64,000 bases of DNA from assembly GCA_018003015.1 (NCBI GenBank), contig JAGNEZ010000025.1, forward strand, positions 19,462 through 83,461, written 5' to 3'. A program made the translations under genes and the position numbers. Shown here one piece after another: positions 15,476-25,433 of this stretch. The notes beneath the pieces are model-generated. The model did not search any database and was not told the origin of the DNA. It saw only the letters and a list, made by a program, of their open reading frames with translations. Each line of letters starts with the position of its first letter. Positions within the stretch are counted from its first letter, which is position 1. This DNA is from Phycisphaerae bacterium. Its GTDB lineage: Bacteria > Planctomycetota > Phycisphaerae > UBA1845 > PWPN01.

Positions 15476-18400
15476 ATGAATACCCGCAGTGCTTTGACAG
15501 GCAGCCTCTCCGCCTTCTTGCTCGTGGCTTCGTGGGCTCCAGCCGTATCGGGCGCGGACTTCATCTGGATCGAGGGCGAGCAGACCAACACGGTCAATCT
15601 GAAGCCGGACATCAACGGGAGCGGGCGGCCGCAGCTCGTTTCCGACGGCCGGTGGCTGACCGTACACCTGGACCCGGGCGAGATCGAGAAGCAACTGCCT
15701 GCCGAGGGGGCGCTTCTCTCCTACGTGTTCACCGCGGAGCAACAGGCCGCCTACACCCTCTGGGGACGCATCGGCTACGAGTTCGCCCGATCGCCCTTCG
15801 ACTGGCGGATCGATGGCGGCCAATGGAATCGAATCGCCCCGGACACCGTCACCACCGACCTGACCGAACTGAGCTTCTTCACCGAGGTCGCCTGGCTCAA
15901 GTTCGGGCCGCAGGACCTGGCCGCCGGCAACCACACGCTCGAGATTCGGATCCGGTCCCACAAGAACGGAAAGGGCGAGCTCCAGCGTGTACTCTTCGGG
16001 CTCGACGCCCTCTGCATCACCCGCGGTGAGTTCTTTCCCAACGGCAAGTTCAAACCGGGCCAGGAATGGCGCGACGAGCGCGACCGCAAGGCCGGCCAGA
16101 CGGTGTTCGAGCTGCCCGAGGCTCCCAGGAACGGGGAGCAGACGGCCGTCGCCCTCAGCGGTTTGTGGGAGATCTGCCGGCACGACGAGGACCTGCCGGG
16201 CAAGGTGGCCGAGCCGATCAAGGAGCGGCCCGATCACCCGTTCTGGCGGGCCATCGAGGTCCCCGGCGACAAGAATTCGCTTCGCGAGGACATGATCTTC
16301 GCCCACCGCATCTGGTACCGCACTCGGGTCAACGTTCCCGAGTCTCAGAAAGGCCGGTCGTTCTACCTGCTCTTCCCGCAGAATAACCTCAACACCACGG
16401 TCTACGTCAACGGAGTGCTCTGCGGTTTCGCCAAGCACCCCTACGCCCGCTTCCAGATCGATGTCACGAGAGGCGTCAAGACCGGCATCAACGAGGTCTG
16501 GGTCGGCATCCGCGACGCGTGGTACGGCTACACCGCCAGCCCGACGAACCCGATGAAGCTGCGGCGGGCGTTCAATTTGCCACTGCAGTTCTCGCGCAAT
16601 GGCTTCCAGGACTTGTCCTATCCGGTCTGGGCCGCGTTCCAGTCAGGGATTCTGGTGACGCCGTCGCTGGTCTCGGCCGGCCCGGCCTACGTCTCCGATG
16701 TCTTCTGCAAGCCCTCGGTCGCCAAGATGGAATTGGCCCTGGAGGTGACGGTGAGCAATCCGTCGGCCGGGGACATCGCCGGCCAGGTGGTGTGCGAGGC
16801 CGTCGAAGCCAAGAGCGGCGCGGTGGCCAAGACCTTCGCTCCGCTGCCCTTCCACGCGCCGGCCGGCAAGGAACAGGTGCTGCAGACAGTGGAAAAATGG
16901 GAGAAGCCCAAGCTCTGGTGGCCGGACGAGCCGAACATGTACGTGCTGCGAGCGACCGTCAGGATCGGCGATGCGGCGGCCGACGTGGCCAAGACCTCGT
17001 TCGGCTTCCGTGAGTGGGGCGTGGACGGTAAGCACTTCACGCTCAACGGATATGTTTGGCACGGCTGGAACATGGGCATTCCCGGGACCACGAAGGAGGA
17101 GTACCTGGCGAGCTACCGCAAGCTGCACCAGACACAGATGCGCATGGCCGGCGCCGCCCAGGGTGGCAACCGCCCGTTTTTCGGCATGTCCCCGGACGAG
17201 GCCCTCGATTGGTGCGATCAGAACGGTGTGGTCGTCCGCCGCTGCGGCCCGCTGGACGGCGAGGCCATCGGCTACTTCGCGGTCGAAAACGACCCGGAAC
17301 TGCGGAAGCTGCACAACTCCGAGATCAAGATGGACCTGCTGAACGAGTGGCGTGAGCAGATGGTCGCCCAGGTCAAGGGTGAGCGGAATCACCCCTCGGT
17401 TCAAATCTGGTCGATCGAAAACGAGTGGCTGTACATCAACTGCATCAACCTCTACGGTGGGCTGATGGACCAATTCGAGGCCCAGACCTACAAGACGGCC
17501 GAGGCGGTGAAGGCGGTCGATCCGACCCGCCCGACCATGGCGGACGGCGGCGGGGCGGGCAAGGCCCAGGGCATGCCCGTGCACGGCGATCATTATGTGG
17601 CCGACGCCGACCTCACCCGCTATCCCGCCCTGGCCTATGCGGCCAATGTCACCGGCGGCGGGCGCGGGCGATGGACCTGGGATCAGAAGCGGCCGCGGTA
17701 TCTCGGCGAGGACTTCTACTACACCGGGAACCACCCCGAGCTGTCAACCGTCGGCGGCGAGGTCGCGTTCGGCGGCAAGAGCGTCACGCTCCAGGCCTGC
17801 GGGCTCATGCTCCAGATCCTCCAGCAGGGCTACCGCTGGGCGGACTTCGGGGCGTGGAACTTCTACTGCGGCGAGAACGACGCGGATAACTCTCAATGGA
17901 AGTATATGGCTCCACGGGTGGTCCTCTGCCGGCAGTGGGACTGGTCGTTCGCCTCCGGACAGCAGGTCAAGCGGACCTTGGCCATCTTCAACGACACCCA
18001 CGACGCCGACCCGATCGAGTTCGCGTGGAATCTGGAGATCGCCGGCCGGCCTATCGCGGGGGCGAAGAAGGAGTACGCCGTCACCCCGGGCGGGCGGGCC
18101 GAGTTCGAGTTGACCCTGCCGATGCCCAAGATCGATGCCCGCCAGGAGGGGCGTTTCACGCTCACGCTCTCCGTCAAGGGGACCGAGGTGTGGTCGGACA
18201 GCGAGGCGGCCTCGGTATTGCCCCCACCTGCGGTGAGCAAGGACGTAGCGTCGTTGGGTGCGAACGGCCTGTGCGTCTACGACCCGGCGGGATCGGTCAG
18301 GGCGTTCCTCACCGCTCGCGGCATCGCCTTCAGCACGCTCAAGGACCTCAGGAAGCTGCCCGATTCCGCGAAGGTCCTGCTGATTGGCAAGGATGCCCTG

Positions 18401-20533
18401 GATCCCGCCGAGAGCACGTCGAGCCTGCTGGCCGCCTGGGCCTCCGCCGGCCGATGTGTCATCGCCCTCGAGCAGGACAACCCGCTCAAATACCAGGCCA
18501 TCCCCGCCGAGATGGACGCTGCCACCAACGAGGGGCGGGTCGCATTCGCTGAGGACCCCGGCCACCCGGTCTTTGCCGGCCTCGCCCAGAAGGACTTCTT
18601 CACCTGGTCACCGGACGAAATCATCTTTCGCAACACCTACAAGAAACCGGTCCGCGGAGCCAAGAGCCTCATCCAGTGCGGCCAGCTGCTCGCGAACTCG
18701 GGGCTGGTCGAGGTCCCCGCGGGCAAGGGTCTGCTGCTGCTGAGCCAGATCGTGATCGGCGAGAAGCTGGCCGACAATATCGTCGCCCAGACGCTGCTGG
18801 AGAACTTGCTCGCCTATGGTGCGGCCTACAAGCAGGTCTTCCATCCGGTTGCCGCGGTGGTCGGCGAGGGCACACAGTTGGCCCGGGCACTCGACGCCAT
18901 GGGTCTTCAGTACACCCGGACGGCCGATCCCCTGGCCGCCCTGACCACCCCGGGCGGGGTCGCGGTGATCGATGCCAGCCCCGCCAACCTCAAGGCCCTG
19001 GCCGACAACCTGGCCGCAGTGGAGCAGTTGACCGGCAGCGGCGGCTTCATCATCTTCAATGGCCTGGGGCCCGAGGGGCTGGACAGCTACAACAGGATCG
19101 TCGGCTTCGAGCACATGATCCGGCCGTTCAAGCGTGAGCGGGTAGTCTTCCCGGCCGTCCGCGACCCACTCACCAGCGGTCTGACCACCGGCGACGTGGC
19201 CCTGTACTCGTCGCAGAGGATCTTCTCCTGGACGGAGGGCAACTACGTCGTGTCCGACGCCTTCAGCTACGTCGTGGATTACGACGAGGTGGCTCCTTTC
19301 GGCCAGTCGCCGTTCTTCGCCTACGACAACATTGTCAACGGCTTCACCAACGCCGACGGTTGGCCGCTGATCATCAACTTCGAACTGAACAAGGACAACT
19401 CGCCGTTCGACGTGCCGATCACACTGCCCAAGGCCCAGACCATCGCCGAGTTCACCTGGATCGGGAACACCAACTACTACCCGCAGACCAAGGTGAACCT
19501 GATCTTCGACGGCGACAAGGCGAGCATGGTCTCGTACGACGTGAAGCCGACCGGCGATCCGCAGACGCTGCCGGTCAACCCGCCGCGCATCGCGAAGCAG
19601 ATCACCGTGCAGATCGCCGGCTGGCAGGAGAAAGCCGGCTCGCGGCCGCTGATCGGGATCGACAACATCTTCTTCAAGGCCGCGCGCCCAGCCGAATTCC
19701 GCGAGAAGGTCAAGCCGATGCTCAATGTCGGCGGCATGGTGCATTACATCCGCGGGCCAGGCGGCATCGTGCTGTGCAACCTCAAGTTCCAGGACAAAGA
19801 GGAGGTCCCCGCCAACGCGGTCAAAAAGCAGAACATTCTGGCGACGATCCTGCGCAATCTCAAGGCCCCGTTTGCCGGCGGCAAGTCGATCATCGCGGGT
19901 GCCGGCCTGGACTATCAGCCCATCGATCTGGCCAAGCAGGCCACGCAGTACCGGGACGAAAAGGGCTGGTTCGGCGACAAGAACTTCACCTTCCGCGACA
20001 TGCCGGTTGGCAAGCAGACCATGGGCGGCGTGCTCTTCGACATCTACGAGTTCCCCACCTCGCCAGTGCCGACGGTCATCATGCTGGAAGGCTCAGGCGT
20101 ACCCAACCAGTTGCCGAAGGAGGTCCGGGGGATTCCGGTCAACCGCAAGGCGGATGCCCTGTTCTTCCTGCAGGCCGCGAGAATCGACCAGCGCACCAAC
20201 GACCAGCAGCGCCGTGATAAGAAGCATTTCGAACTGTTCCGATACGTGATCCGCTACGCGGACGGCAAGACGGAGCAGGTCCCGGTGTACTCCGAGATCG
20301 ACGTCGAGGACTACAAGCAGGAGGGCAGTCCCAAGGCCGTCCCGGGCGCTCAGATCGCCTGGACCCGGCAATACCCCAACTCGTCCTTCTGGGCGGTCGC
20401 CTACAGCAAGCAGTGGAACAACCCCCGGCCGGACGCGGCCATCTCGACGCTCGACGTGGAGTACCCGAAGGAGCGTCGCGGTGTGCCCGCGATCCTGGCG
20501 ATCACGGCGGCATCAGCGGTGGAGAGCAAGTGA
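15476..20533 (+). CDS. Very large secreted GH2-like glycoside hydrolase
   Basis: 1685 residues with a signal peptide (about 1-27, ending VSGADF). Residues about 28-185 resemble a carbohydrate-binding beta-sandwich (FIWIEGEQ, YTLWGRIGYEF). GH2 modules follow: sugar-binding jelly roll (about 220-370; IWYRTRVNVPESQKG, NTTVYVNGVLCG), Ig-like domain (about 400-510), and a barrel with HPSVQIWSIENEWLY, where E650 is the likely acid/base. E745 (YLGEDF) is a candidate nucleophile. Beyond about residue 930 there are some 750 extra residues: a Rossmann-like stretch (KVLLIGKDALD), a glutamine-amidotransferase-like region and a jelly-roll-like region (NGFTNADGWPLIINFEL) that I cannot assign. Typical GH2 enzymes have 600-1100 residues. 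AAAGGA precedes the start. The sugar specificity is not predictable from sequence alone. Confidence 0.82.
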   Translation: MNTRSALTGSLSAFLLVASWAPAVSGADFIWIEGEQTNTVNLKPDINGSGRPQLVSDGRWLTVHLDPGEIEKQLPAEGALLSYVFTAEQQAAYTLWGRIGYEFARSPFDWRIDGGQWNRIAPDTVTTDLTELSFFTEVAWLKFGPQDLAAGNHTLEIRIRSHKNGKGELQRVLFGLDALCITRGEFFPNGKFKPGQEWRDERDRKAGQTVFELPEAPRNGEQTAVALSGLWEICRHDEDLPGKVAEPIKERPDHPFWRAIEVPGDKNSLREDMIFAHRIWYRTRVNVPESQKGRSFYLLFPQNNLNTTVYVNGVLCGFAKHPYARFQIDVTRGVKTGINEVWVGIRDAWYGYTASPTNPMKLRRAFNLPLQFSRNGFQDLSYPVWAAFQSGILVTPSLVSAGPAYVSDVFCKPSVAKMELALEVTVSNPSAGDIAGQVVCEAVEAKSGAVAKTFAPLPFHAPAGKEQVLQTVEKWEKPKLWWPDEPNMYVLRATVRIGDAAADVAKTSFGFREWGVDGKHFTLNGYVWHGWNMGIPGTTKEEYLASYRKLHQTQMRMAGAAQGGNRPFFGMSPDEALDWCDQNGVVVRRCGPLDGEAIGYFAVENDPELRKLHNSEIKMDLLNEWREQMVAQVKGERNHPSVQIWSIENEWLYINCINLYGGLMDQFEAQTYKTAEAVKAVDPTRPTMADGGGAGKAQGMPVHGDHYVADADLTRYPALAYAANVTGGGRGRWTWDQKRPRYLGEDFYYTGNHPELSTVGGEVAFGGKSVTLQACGLMLQILQQGYRWADFGAWNFYCGENDADNSQWKYMAPRVVLCRQWDWSFASGQQVKRTLAIFNDTHDADPIEFAWNLEIAGRPIAGAKKEYAVTPGGRAEFELTLPMPKIDARQEGRFTLTLSVKGTEVWSDSEAASVLPPPAVSKDVASLGANGLCVYDPAGSVRAFLTARGIAFSTLKDLRKLPDSAKVLLIGKDALDPAESTSSLLAAWASAGRCVIALEQDNPLKYQAIPAEMDAATNEGRVAFAEDPGHPVFAGLAQKDFFTWSPDEIIFRNTYKKPVRGAKSLIQCGQLLANSGLVEVPAGKGLLLLSQIVIGEKLADNIVAQTLLENLLAYGAAYKQVFHPVAAVVGEGTQLARALDAMGLQYTRTADPLAALTTPGGVAVIDASPANLKALADNLAAVEQLTGSGGFIIFNGLGPEGLDSYNRIVGFEHMIRPFKRERVVFPAVRDPLTSGLTTGDVALYSSQRIFSWTEGNYVVSDAFSYVVDYDEVAPFGQSPFFAYDNIVNGFTNADGWPLIINFELNKDNSPFDVPITLPKAQTIAEFTWIGNTNYYPQTKVNLIFDGDKASMVSYDVKPTGDPQTLPVNPPRIAKQITVQIAGWQEKAGSRPLIGIDNIFFKAARPAEFREKVKPMLNVGGMVHYIRGPGGIVLCNLKFQDKEEVPANAVKKQNILATILRNLKAPFAGGKSIIAGAGLDYQPIDLAKQATQYRDEKGWFGDKNFTFRDMPVGKQTMGGVLFDIYEFPTSPVPTVIMLEGSGVPNQLPKEVRGIPVNRKADALFFLQAARIDQRTNDQQRRDKKHFELFRYVIRYADGKTEQVPVYSEIDVEDYKQEGSPKAVPGAQIAWTRQYPNSSFWAVAYSKQWNNPRPDAAISTLDVEYPKERRGVPAILAITAASAVESK

Positions 20534-20829
20534 ATCATGCGCCACCACAGCAACAGGACGTCCCCAACACCGGCGACGCCCTCATCGATGAAGTCCGGCG
20601 GCTACGGCGAGAAGTCTGCAGCCAGTGTAGCAACGATGTGGACCGACGCTGCGACCATTTGCTGGAGGTCCAGCAGGACTATGCAGCCCGCCGTGGCCCG
20701 TTCGCGGCGGTGAACCACGAGGCGGCCGCCGCAGTAGCAGCAAACTGGGGCGAGCAACACGTTCGTGAAGCAGCACCATCGAACCCGGGCCAGCACCTGG
20801 ACGGCGCCAACCGGGCAGGGTCCGGTTGA
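20530..20829 (+). CDS. Small helical protein translationally coupled to the GH2-like gene
   Basis: 99 residues if started at the GTG at 20530, which overlaps the stop of the preceding gene as GTGA. This arrangement is typical of translational coupling. The central stretch DALIDEVRRLRREVCSQCSN followed by DVDRRCDHLLEVQQDYA resembles a family of short conserved hypothetical proteins in cyanobacteria and Planctomycetota (pattern DxIvxEVRxiRexxxxxxxxD). These are often placed near toxin-antitoxin genes, but no partner is visible here. The last 35 residues are low complexity and less convincing. Codon pattern and the amphipathic helix support a real gene. Confidence 0.55.
   Translation: MNHAPPQQQDVPNTGDALIDEVRRLRREVCSQCSNDVDRRCDHLLEVQQDYAARRGPFAAVNHEAAAAVAANWGEQHVREAAPSNPGQHLDGANRAGSG
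20808..20828. terminator. Hairpin between convergent transcription units
   Basis: CAACCGG (20808-20814) and CCGGTTG (20822-20828) enclose a 7-base loop. It overlaps the end of the small plus-strand gene and lies 18 bases beyond the stop of the convergent GH106-like gene. It has no T-tract on either strand, so it could act as a weak bidirectional terminator or RNA 3' end stabiliser. Confidence 0.35.
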
Positions 20830-20845
20830 TTCGCAGTATTCTCGT

Positions 20846-23800
20846 CTACTTCACCTCAACGCTGGCCGCACTCTCCAGCCGCACCGGTCCGATCAACCCT
20901 GACTCGCGCGGCGCCTCGTCCTTCTTCCACAGCCGCCAGCTGGTGAAGGTGTACCGGCCGGTTGGGCTCGGCTTGCCCTCTTGGAGCCACTTGGGCCATG
21001 CCTTGAGCGTGCCGTCCGGATTGCGGGCGCTGTCCTCGGGCAGTTGCTCGTCGCCGATCATGCGGTTGATCCACAGGTTGACCACTCTGACCTCCAGGGT
21101 ATTCTCACCGGCCTTCGCGACCTCGCTGATATCCACGCGATACGGCGGCTTCCAGAGCGTGCCGAGCGACTTGCCGTTCAACGTGACCTCGGCCATGACC
21201 GCCACCTTGCCGAGATCAAGGTGCAACCGGCGATCCTTGGCGAGCAGATCGGCCGGGACGGTAAACGTCTTGGCGTAGGTGGCCGTCCCGGAGAAGTACT
21301 TGATCCCGGCATCGCTGTTGTCCGTCCAGGACGCGAGCTTGTCCAGCGTCACCTTCTCGGGCGGGCCCCACTTCGGCGGGAAGCGGAGCTCCCACGGCCC
21401 GGCGATCTGCTGAGCCACCGGCAACGCGGGAACCGTCACCTGCCTTGTGGCACCGGACGCGGTCTTGATCTCGTACTTGCCCGGCTGCCAGGCCTCCGCC
21501 TTCAAACCACCGTCCACCCCGGCAGCCAACGTGATGATCTTCTGCGAGGCGGGAGCTGGCGGAGCCAGATCGATCAGCTGGGGATCGGTGCCTGTCGCGG
21601 TGTATGACTCGTCGCCGGCCGTGCAGTCTACGACCAGCGTCTTGACCACGCCGAACGCCGGATCATCGCCCTCGGCCATGCGGGCCACGACGAAGCTGGT
21701 TTGGCCGGCGTCCACCAGCTTCTGGGCCTTGGCGGTCACGTCACGGGTCCGGGCGGCGTCGCCGGGCGGTCCATAGTGAGCCTTCGTGACGACGATCCTC
21801 TTCGGCGGAACGGTCGCCAGCGAGATGATCGGTTTGCCGTCGCGCGAGACGGCCACCGCGGCATCGCCCTTCTGAGCGGCCTTGCGGAACACCACAAACA
21901 CCGATCCGCTCGGTCCCAGGGGCAGCAAAACGCGCGTGCCCCCATCAACCTCGGTGAAGACCGAAGCTGATTCGATCCGGCCGGAGTCCGGCCACCAGAG
22001 CTCCGGCGCCTTGCCCTTCACCCGGAACGTGCCGGTAACCGCCACATCGCGCGGGTGGGCGTTGGCGACGAAGTAGATATCCGTCTCGTCGGCGGCACGA
22101 TGGATGTACCGGATCCCTGGCCCGCCGATGAAGTCCGGGGCCACGCCGTCCGCGGCCAGCACCTGGTCGGGGGCCATGCCCCACACCGCGCGGCCCTTGC
22201 CGTGGTGATGCTCCTTGACTGTGGTCCCGCTGCCGTCGCCCCACAGCTCATCCGCCAGGCGCTTCAGCTCGCCGTCGCATGCCGGGTAGTCGGTCAGACC
22301 CGGCGTCTTCGGCGGGCGCGGCCCGACGACGGTTGCGCCTGCCTGAACCAGTTCGCTGATCTTGCCCAGGAGCTTGACGGTCATCGGCTGCCCGTCGGGC
22401 AGAACCAGTGCCCGGTAGCTCATCCCATCCGGCAGCACGATCCGCCCGTTCTTGACGGCCATACGCGTGAGCACGGCCTCGGCGGAACAGCCGTCGTAGT
22501 CATAAGAAGAAGGAGCATGCCCGGCGAGTCCCTGCGGCGACGCCTCCGGCTGCAGGTAACACAGGTCGGCCACGAACAGCCCCTGCCGAAGGAGGAACTG
22601 GCACCGGGCCAGATACTGGTGCCACGCCGGCGTCCAGTCCCACCAGGTCGAGGTCCGCTCGTAATGAAGCCCCCACGGACCCATGGTCATGCCCGGCACG
22701 CGATCAAGCCACGGCTGCATAGCGTAACGATGGAACACAAACCGGCTGATGCCGTCGCAGAAGGCGCGATCGCCCAGGGCCTTGATCGAGCCCGGCCACT
22801 CCTGCCATCGCTCGCTGTCGTTAGCGGTGAAGGCTTCCGCGCCGAGGATCGGCTTGCCGTAAATGTGGGCGGCCGAGGCCATTTCCTTGATCGTGTTGAA
22901 CGCCCCCCCGCCAATCCAGAACTCGCACATCGGCTCATCGGCCCGCCCCGCGTAGGGAAGGTCGTCGGTCGGCCCGCCGTAGGCCTCGATGGACAGCTTG
23001 AGCCCGTGCTTCCGGGCGAGCGTCCGCATGTGGTCCGCGTAGTTCTCGACAACCAGGTCGGAGATGGTCTGCCGCAGATCCCACAGGAATCGCTCGGAGA
23101 TCTCCAGGCTGTCAATCACGCGCCCTCCGTAGGTCGGCAGGAACGGCATCATGTCGTAGCCGCGGCGGGCCTTGAACTCCTCCCGCATGCGGGCGGTCCA
23201 GTTCTGTGAGCCATTCTCCCAGCTGTCGATGTGGGTGGTCACCAGGGTCTTGCCGGCCGCCGGCCCCACGTCCGCGATCAGCTTGGCCATCATGCCGGCG
23301 AATGCCGCCTCGATCCCCTCCTTGCTGAGCTTGTCGCATTCCAGCCCGCGCCCGGTGGCCGGCGCGGGCGCATTCTCGACACCGGTGCAGGTGTGGCCGT
23401 AGCGGACAATCGTCCACTTGCCCGCGGGCACGTCCCAGGCGAGCTTGCCGCCCCTGTCCATCCTGGCGGTCAGATCAACGATGCGCTTGCGATGGATGAC
23501 CATCTCGGCGGGCAGGTCCTTGACGACCGCCGGCCCCACCCCACCGACCTCATAGCCGGCCTTGACCTGGATGCCCTCAATGCGATACGCCCCCGTGGCC
23601 GGAAACGCGAGCACGGCGATGTCGCGATAGTAGCCGGCCACGGCCTTCGGCTGGGCGAGCAGGCCTTCGAACACCTTCCCGCCTTCGACGTCCACCTCGG
23701 TCCAGACCACCTTCTGCATGGCCTGCTCCGGTCGGATCCACGGCCCGCCGCTGCCGTTCCACCCGGCGTCGTCGTTCATATTCACTTCAAGCCCCAGCCG

Positions 23801-24139
23801 CTCGGCCTCGGCTACCACGAACTTGAACAGCTCGCGCCACTTCGGGCTCATGAAGTCGATCGGCCCGACCGGCGCCCCCTGGTCCACTTCCATGATCAGC
23901 ACGCCGCCAATTCCCACCCGCTTCATGGCCTCGAGATCAGCGGTGATCCCTTCCGGGGTGATATTGCCATTCAGCCAGAACCAGTACACCCATGGCCGAG
24001 CGGAATCCGGCGGGCGCAGGAAACCCTGCTCGATGTCCGCCCCCGTCTGGGCGACGGCGACACCGGCGACAAGAACGAAGGCCAGCAGTGATCCGGCCAA
24101 CTTGACCGCACCAGCGGCAAACAGGCTTCGACTTCCCAT
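20846..24139 (-). CDS. Secreted GH106-like glycoside hydrolase (alpha-L-rhamnosidase-like)
   Basis: 1097 residues from the ATG at 24139, 7 bases after AGGGAG; the 65 upstream in-frame codons look non-coding. There is a signal peptide (about 1-30, ending VAVAQ). The N-terminal part has the features of the Glyco_hydro_106 family: PWVYWFWLNGNITPEGITAD, GIGGVLIMEVDQG, VNMNDDAGWNGSGGPW, and HIDSWENGSQNWTARMREEF followed by RRGYDMMPFLP. The C-terminal 150 residues form a jelly-roll binding domain (GTATYAKTFTVPADL, EVTLNGKSLGTLWKPPYRVD). Known GH106 enzymes remove alpha-L-rhamnose from pectins or ulvan-like glycans. The specific substrate here is inferred only from the family. Confidence 0.85.
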   Translation of the reverse strand: MGSRSLFAAGAVKLAGSLLAFVLVAGVAVAQTGADIEQGFLRPPDSARPWVYWFWLNGNITPEGITADLEAMKRVGIGGVLIMEVDQGAPVGPIDFMSPKWRELFKFVVAEAERLGLEVNMNDDAGWNGSGGPWIRPEQAMQKVVWTEVDVEGGKVFEGLLAQPKAVAGYYRDIAVLAFPATGAYRIEGIQVKAGYEVGGVGPAVVKDLPAEMVIHRKRIVDLTARMDRGGKLAWDVPAGKWTIVRYGHTCTGVENAPAPATGRGLECDKLSKEGIEAAFAGMMAKLIADVGPAAGKTLVTTHIDSWENGSQNWTARMREEFKARRGYDMMPFLPTYGGRVIDSLEISERFLWDLRQTISDLVVENYADHMRTLARKHGLKLSIEAYGGPTDDLPYAGRADEPMCEFWIGGGAFNTIKEMASAAHIYGKPILGAEAFTANDSERWQEWPGSIKALGDRAFCDGISRFVFHRYAMQPWLDRVPGMTMGPWGLHYERTSTWWDWTPAWHQYLARCQFLLRQGLFVADLCYLQPEASPQGLAGHAPSSYDYDGCSAEAVLTRMAVKNGRIVLPDGMSYRALVLPDGQPMTVKLLGKISELVQAGATVVGPRPPKTPGLTDYPACDGELKRLADELWGDGSGTTVKEHHHGKGRAVWGMAPDQVLAADGVAPDFIGGPGIRYIHRAADETDIYFVANAHPRDVAVTGTFRVKGKAPELWWPDSGRIESASVFTEVDGGTRVLLPLGPSGSVFVVFRKAAQKGDAAVAVSRDGKPIISLATVPPKRIVVTKAHYGPPGDAARTRDVTAKAQKLVDAGQTSFVVARMAEGDDPAFGVVKTLVVDCTAGDESYTATGTDPQLIDLAPPAPASQKIITLAAGVDGGLKAEAWQPGKYEIKTASGATRQVTVPALPVAQQIAGPWELRFPPKWGPPEKVTLDKLASWTDNSDAGIKYFSGTATYAKTFTVPADLLAKDRRLHLDLGKVAVMAEVTLNGKSLGTLWKPPYRVDISEVAKAGENTLEVRVVNLWINRMIGDEQLPEDSARNPDGTLKAWPKWLQEGKPSPTGRYTFTSWRLWKKDEAPRESGLIGPVRLESAASVEVK

Positions 24140-24264
24140 GCTCGCGCTCCCTTTGGACTGAGTTTGACCAGGTGGTGGAAGCAGCCGTACGGCGTCCACG
24201 CTCCAGAAGGTAGCCGAGCCCGAGACCGGGTGCAATCGCCGACGACTCGGACGTCGCTCGTGCA

Positions 24265-24278
24265 AGCCGCGAGCGGCT
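24265..24278 (-). terminator. Short GC hairpin between rlmN and the GH106-like gene
   Basis: AGCCG-CGAG-CGGCT forms a 5-bp stem with a tetraloop, about 45 bases past the rlmN stop. There is no T-tract. It may separate the leuD-rlmN unit from the hydrolase gene; nothing else is recognisable in 24140-24323. Confidence 0.25.
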
Positions 24279-24323
24279 ACACCCGAGCCGTGAACCAGGG
24301 ATGGATCGTCTGGCAAACACCAC

Positions 24324-25406
24324 TCATGCTTCACGCTCCCCCCGACTCCGCAACGCCCGGTTGCCCAACTGCCCGCAAGCGGCCATGTGTTCGCGGCCCT
24401 TGGTCAGCCGCCGCTTGCAGACCTGGCCGGCACCCTGGAGCCAACCCAGGAACCGCACCACCGACTCCTCAGTCGGCGCGGGCCACGGGGAATCCCGCCG
24501 CGGGTTGTACGGGATCACGTTCACCACCGACTTCACCGGCCGAAGGTATTCGACCAGTTCGCGGGCATCCTCCTGGCGATCATTGACCCCTGGGATCAGC
24601 ACGTACTCGATCATGAAGAACTGGCACTTGCGCAGCGGGTAGGCCAGCAGGGCCTCGCGAAGGGCGGCCATCGGCTCCAGCCGGTTGACGGGCATGATCT
24701 GATGCCGAATCTCGTCATTGGGAGCATTGAGTGAGATAGCCAGGTTGATCCGCCGCCAACCCAGAGACGCCAGCTTGCGGATGCCCTCGGTCCGCCCCAC
24801 CGTGGAAATCGCGATCCGCTCGGCCGCGAATGACAGCCCGGAACGGTCCAACAGCACCCGGACCGCCTGGATCACGCTGTCGAAGTTGTCGAAGGGCTCG
24901 CCCATCCCCATGAAGACCACGTTGCGGACCCGCACGCCGAACTCCCGCCGGGCGGCCACGACCTGCCCGACGATCTCACCGGCGGTCAGGTTGCGGAGGA
25001 AGCCCAGCTGCCCCGTCTCGCAGAACAGGCAACCGCGGGCGCAACCGATCTGAGAGGAGACGCAGAGCGTCTTCCACTCACGGCCGTACCGCTGCATGGG
25101 AACCATGACGCTTTCGATCTCGAGGCCGTCATGGGTGCGCTGGATGAACTTGGTCAGGTCGCCGTCCTGGATGTGCCGAACCACGGGCAGCAGGTCGGCA
25201 CCGATGGCTTCAAACGGGGGGAGGGAATGGTCAGGACAATCGATAGTCTCGACCGGTTGGCAGGTCAGGAGTCCGCGATACTCGGCTCGTAGCGTCCTCA
25301 CATGCTGCGGCAACGGCCGGCGGCGCTCCAGCACTTCCTTGAATGTCAGCCCGAGAACGTCCACCACTCCCACCGGTCCGATGGCCCGCGGCAGCCCGGG
25401 TGGCAC
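24324..25406 (-). CDS. rlmN: 23S rRNA (adenine(2503)-C(2))-methyltransferase RlmN
   Basis: 360 residues from a GTG at 25406. No ribosome site marks this codon, and in-frame GTG codons about 12-13 residues later could be the true start. The radical-SAM cluster motif is GCARGCLFCETG (C122, C126, C129). The two catalytic cysteines of RlmN are present: C115 in TLCVSSQIG and C344 in HMAACGQLG. VVFMGMGEPFDNFDSVI is the GGEP-like SAM motif, and ISTVGRTEGIRKLA and LAISLNAPNDEIRHQIMPVN are standard RlmN/Cfr strands. RlmN methylates A2503 of 23S rRNA and A37 of some tRNAs. It lies 27 bases after leuD, probably cotranscribed. Confidence 0.9.
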   Translation of the reverse strand: MPPGLPRAIGPVGVVDVLGLTFKEVLERRRPLPQHVRTLRAEYRGLLTCQPVETIDCPDHSLPPFEAIGADLLPVVRHIQDGDLTKFIQRTHDGLEIESVMVPMQRYGREWKTLCVSSQIGCARGCLFCETGQLGFLRNLTAGEIVGQVVAARREFGVRVRNVVFMGMGEPFDNFDSVIQAVRVLLDRSGLSFAAERIAISTVGRTEGIRKLASLGWRRINLAISLNAPNDEIRHQIMPVNRLEPMAALREALLAYPLRKCQFFMIEYVLIPGVNDRQEDARELVEYLRPVKSVVNVIPYNPRRDSPWPAPTEESVVRFLGWLQGAGQVCKRRLTKGREHMAACGQLGNRALRSRGEREA

Positions 25407-25433
25407 CAGCGGCCCAGGCTGCAGTCGGGGCCG

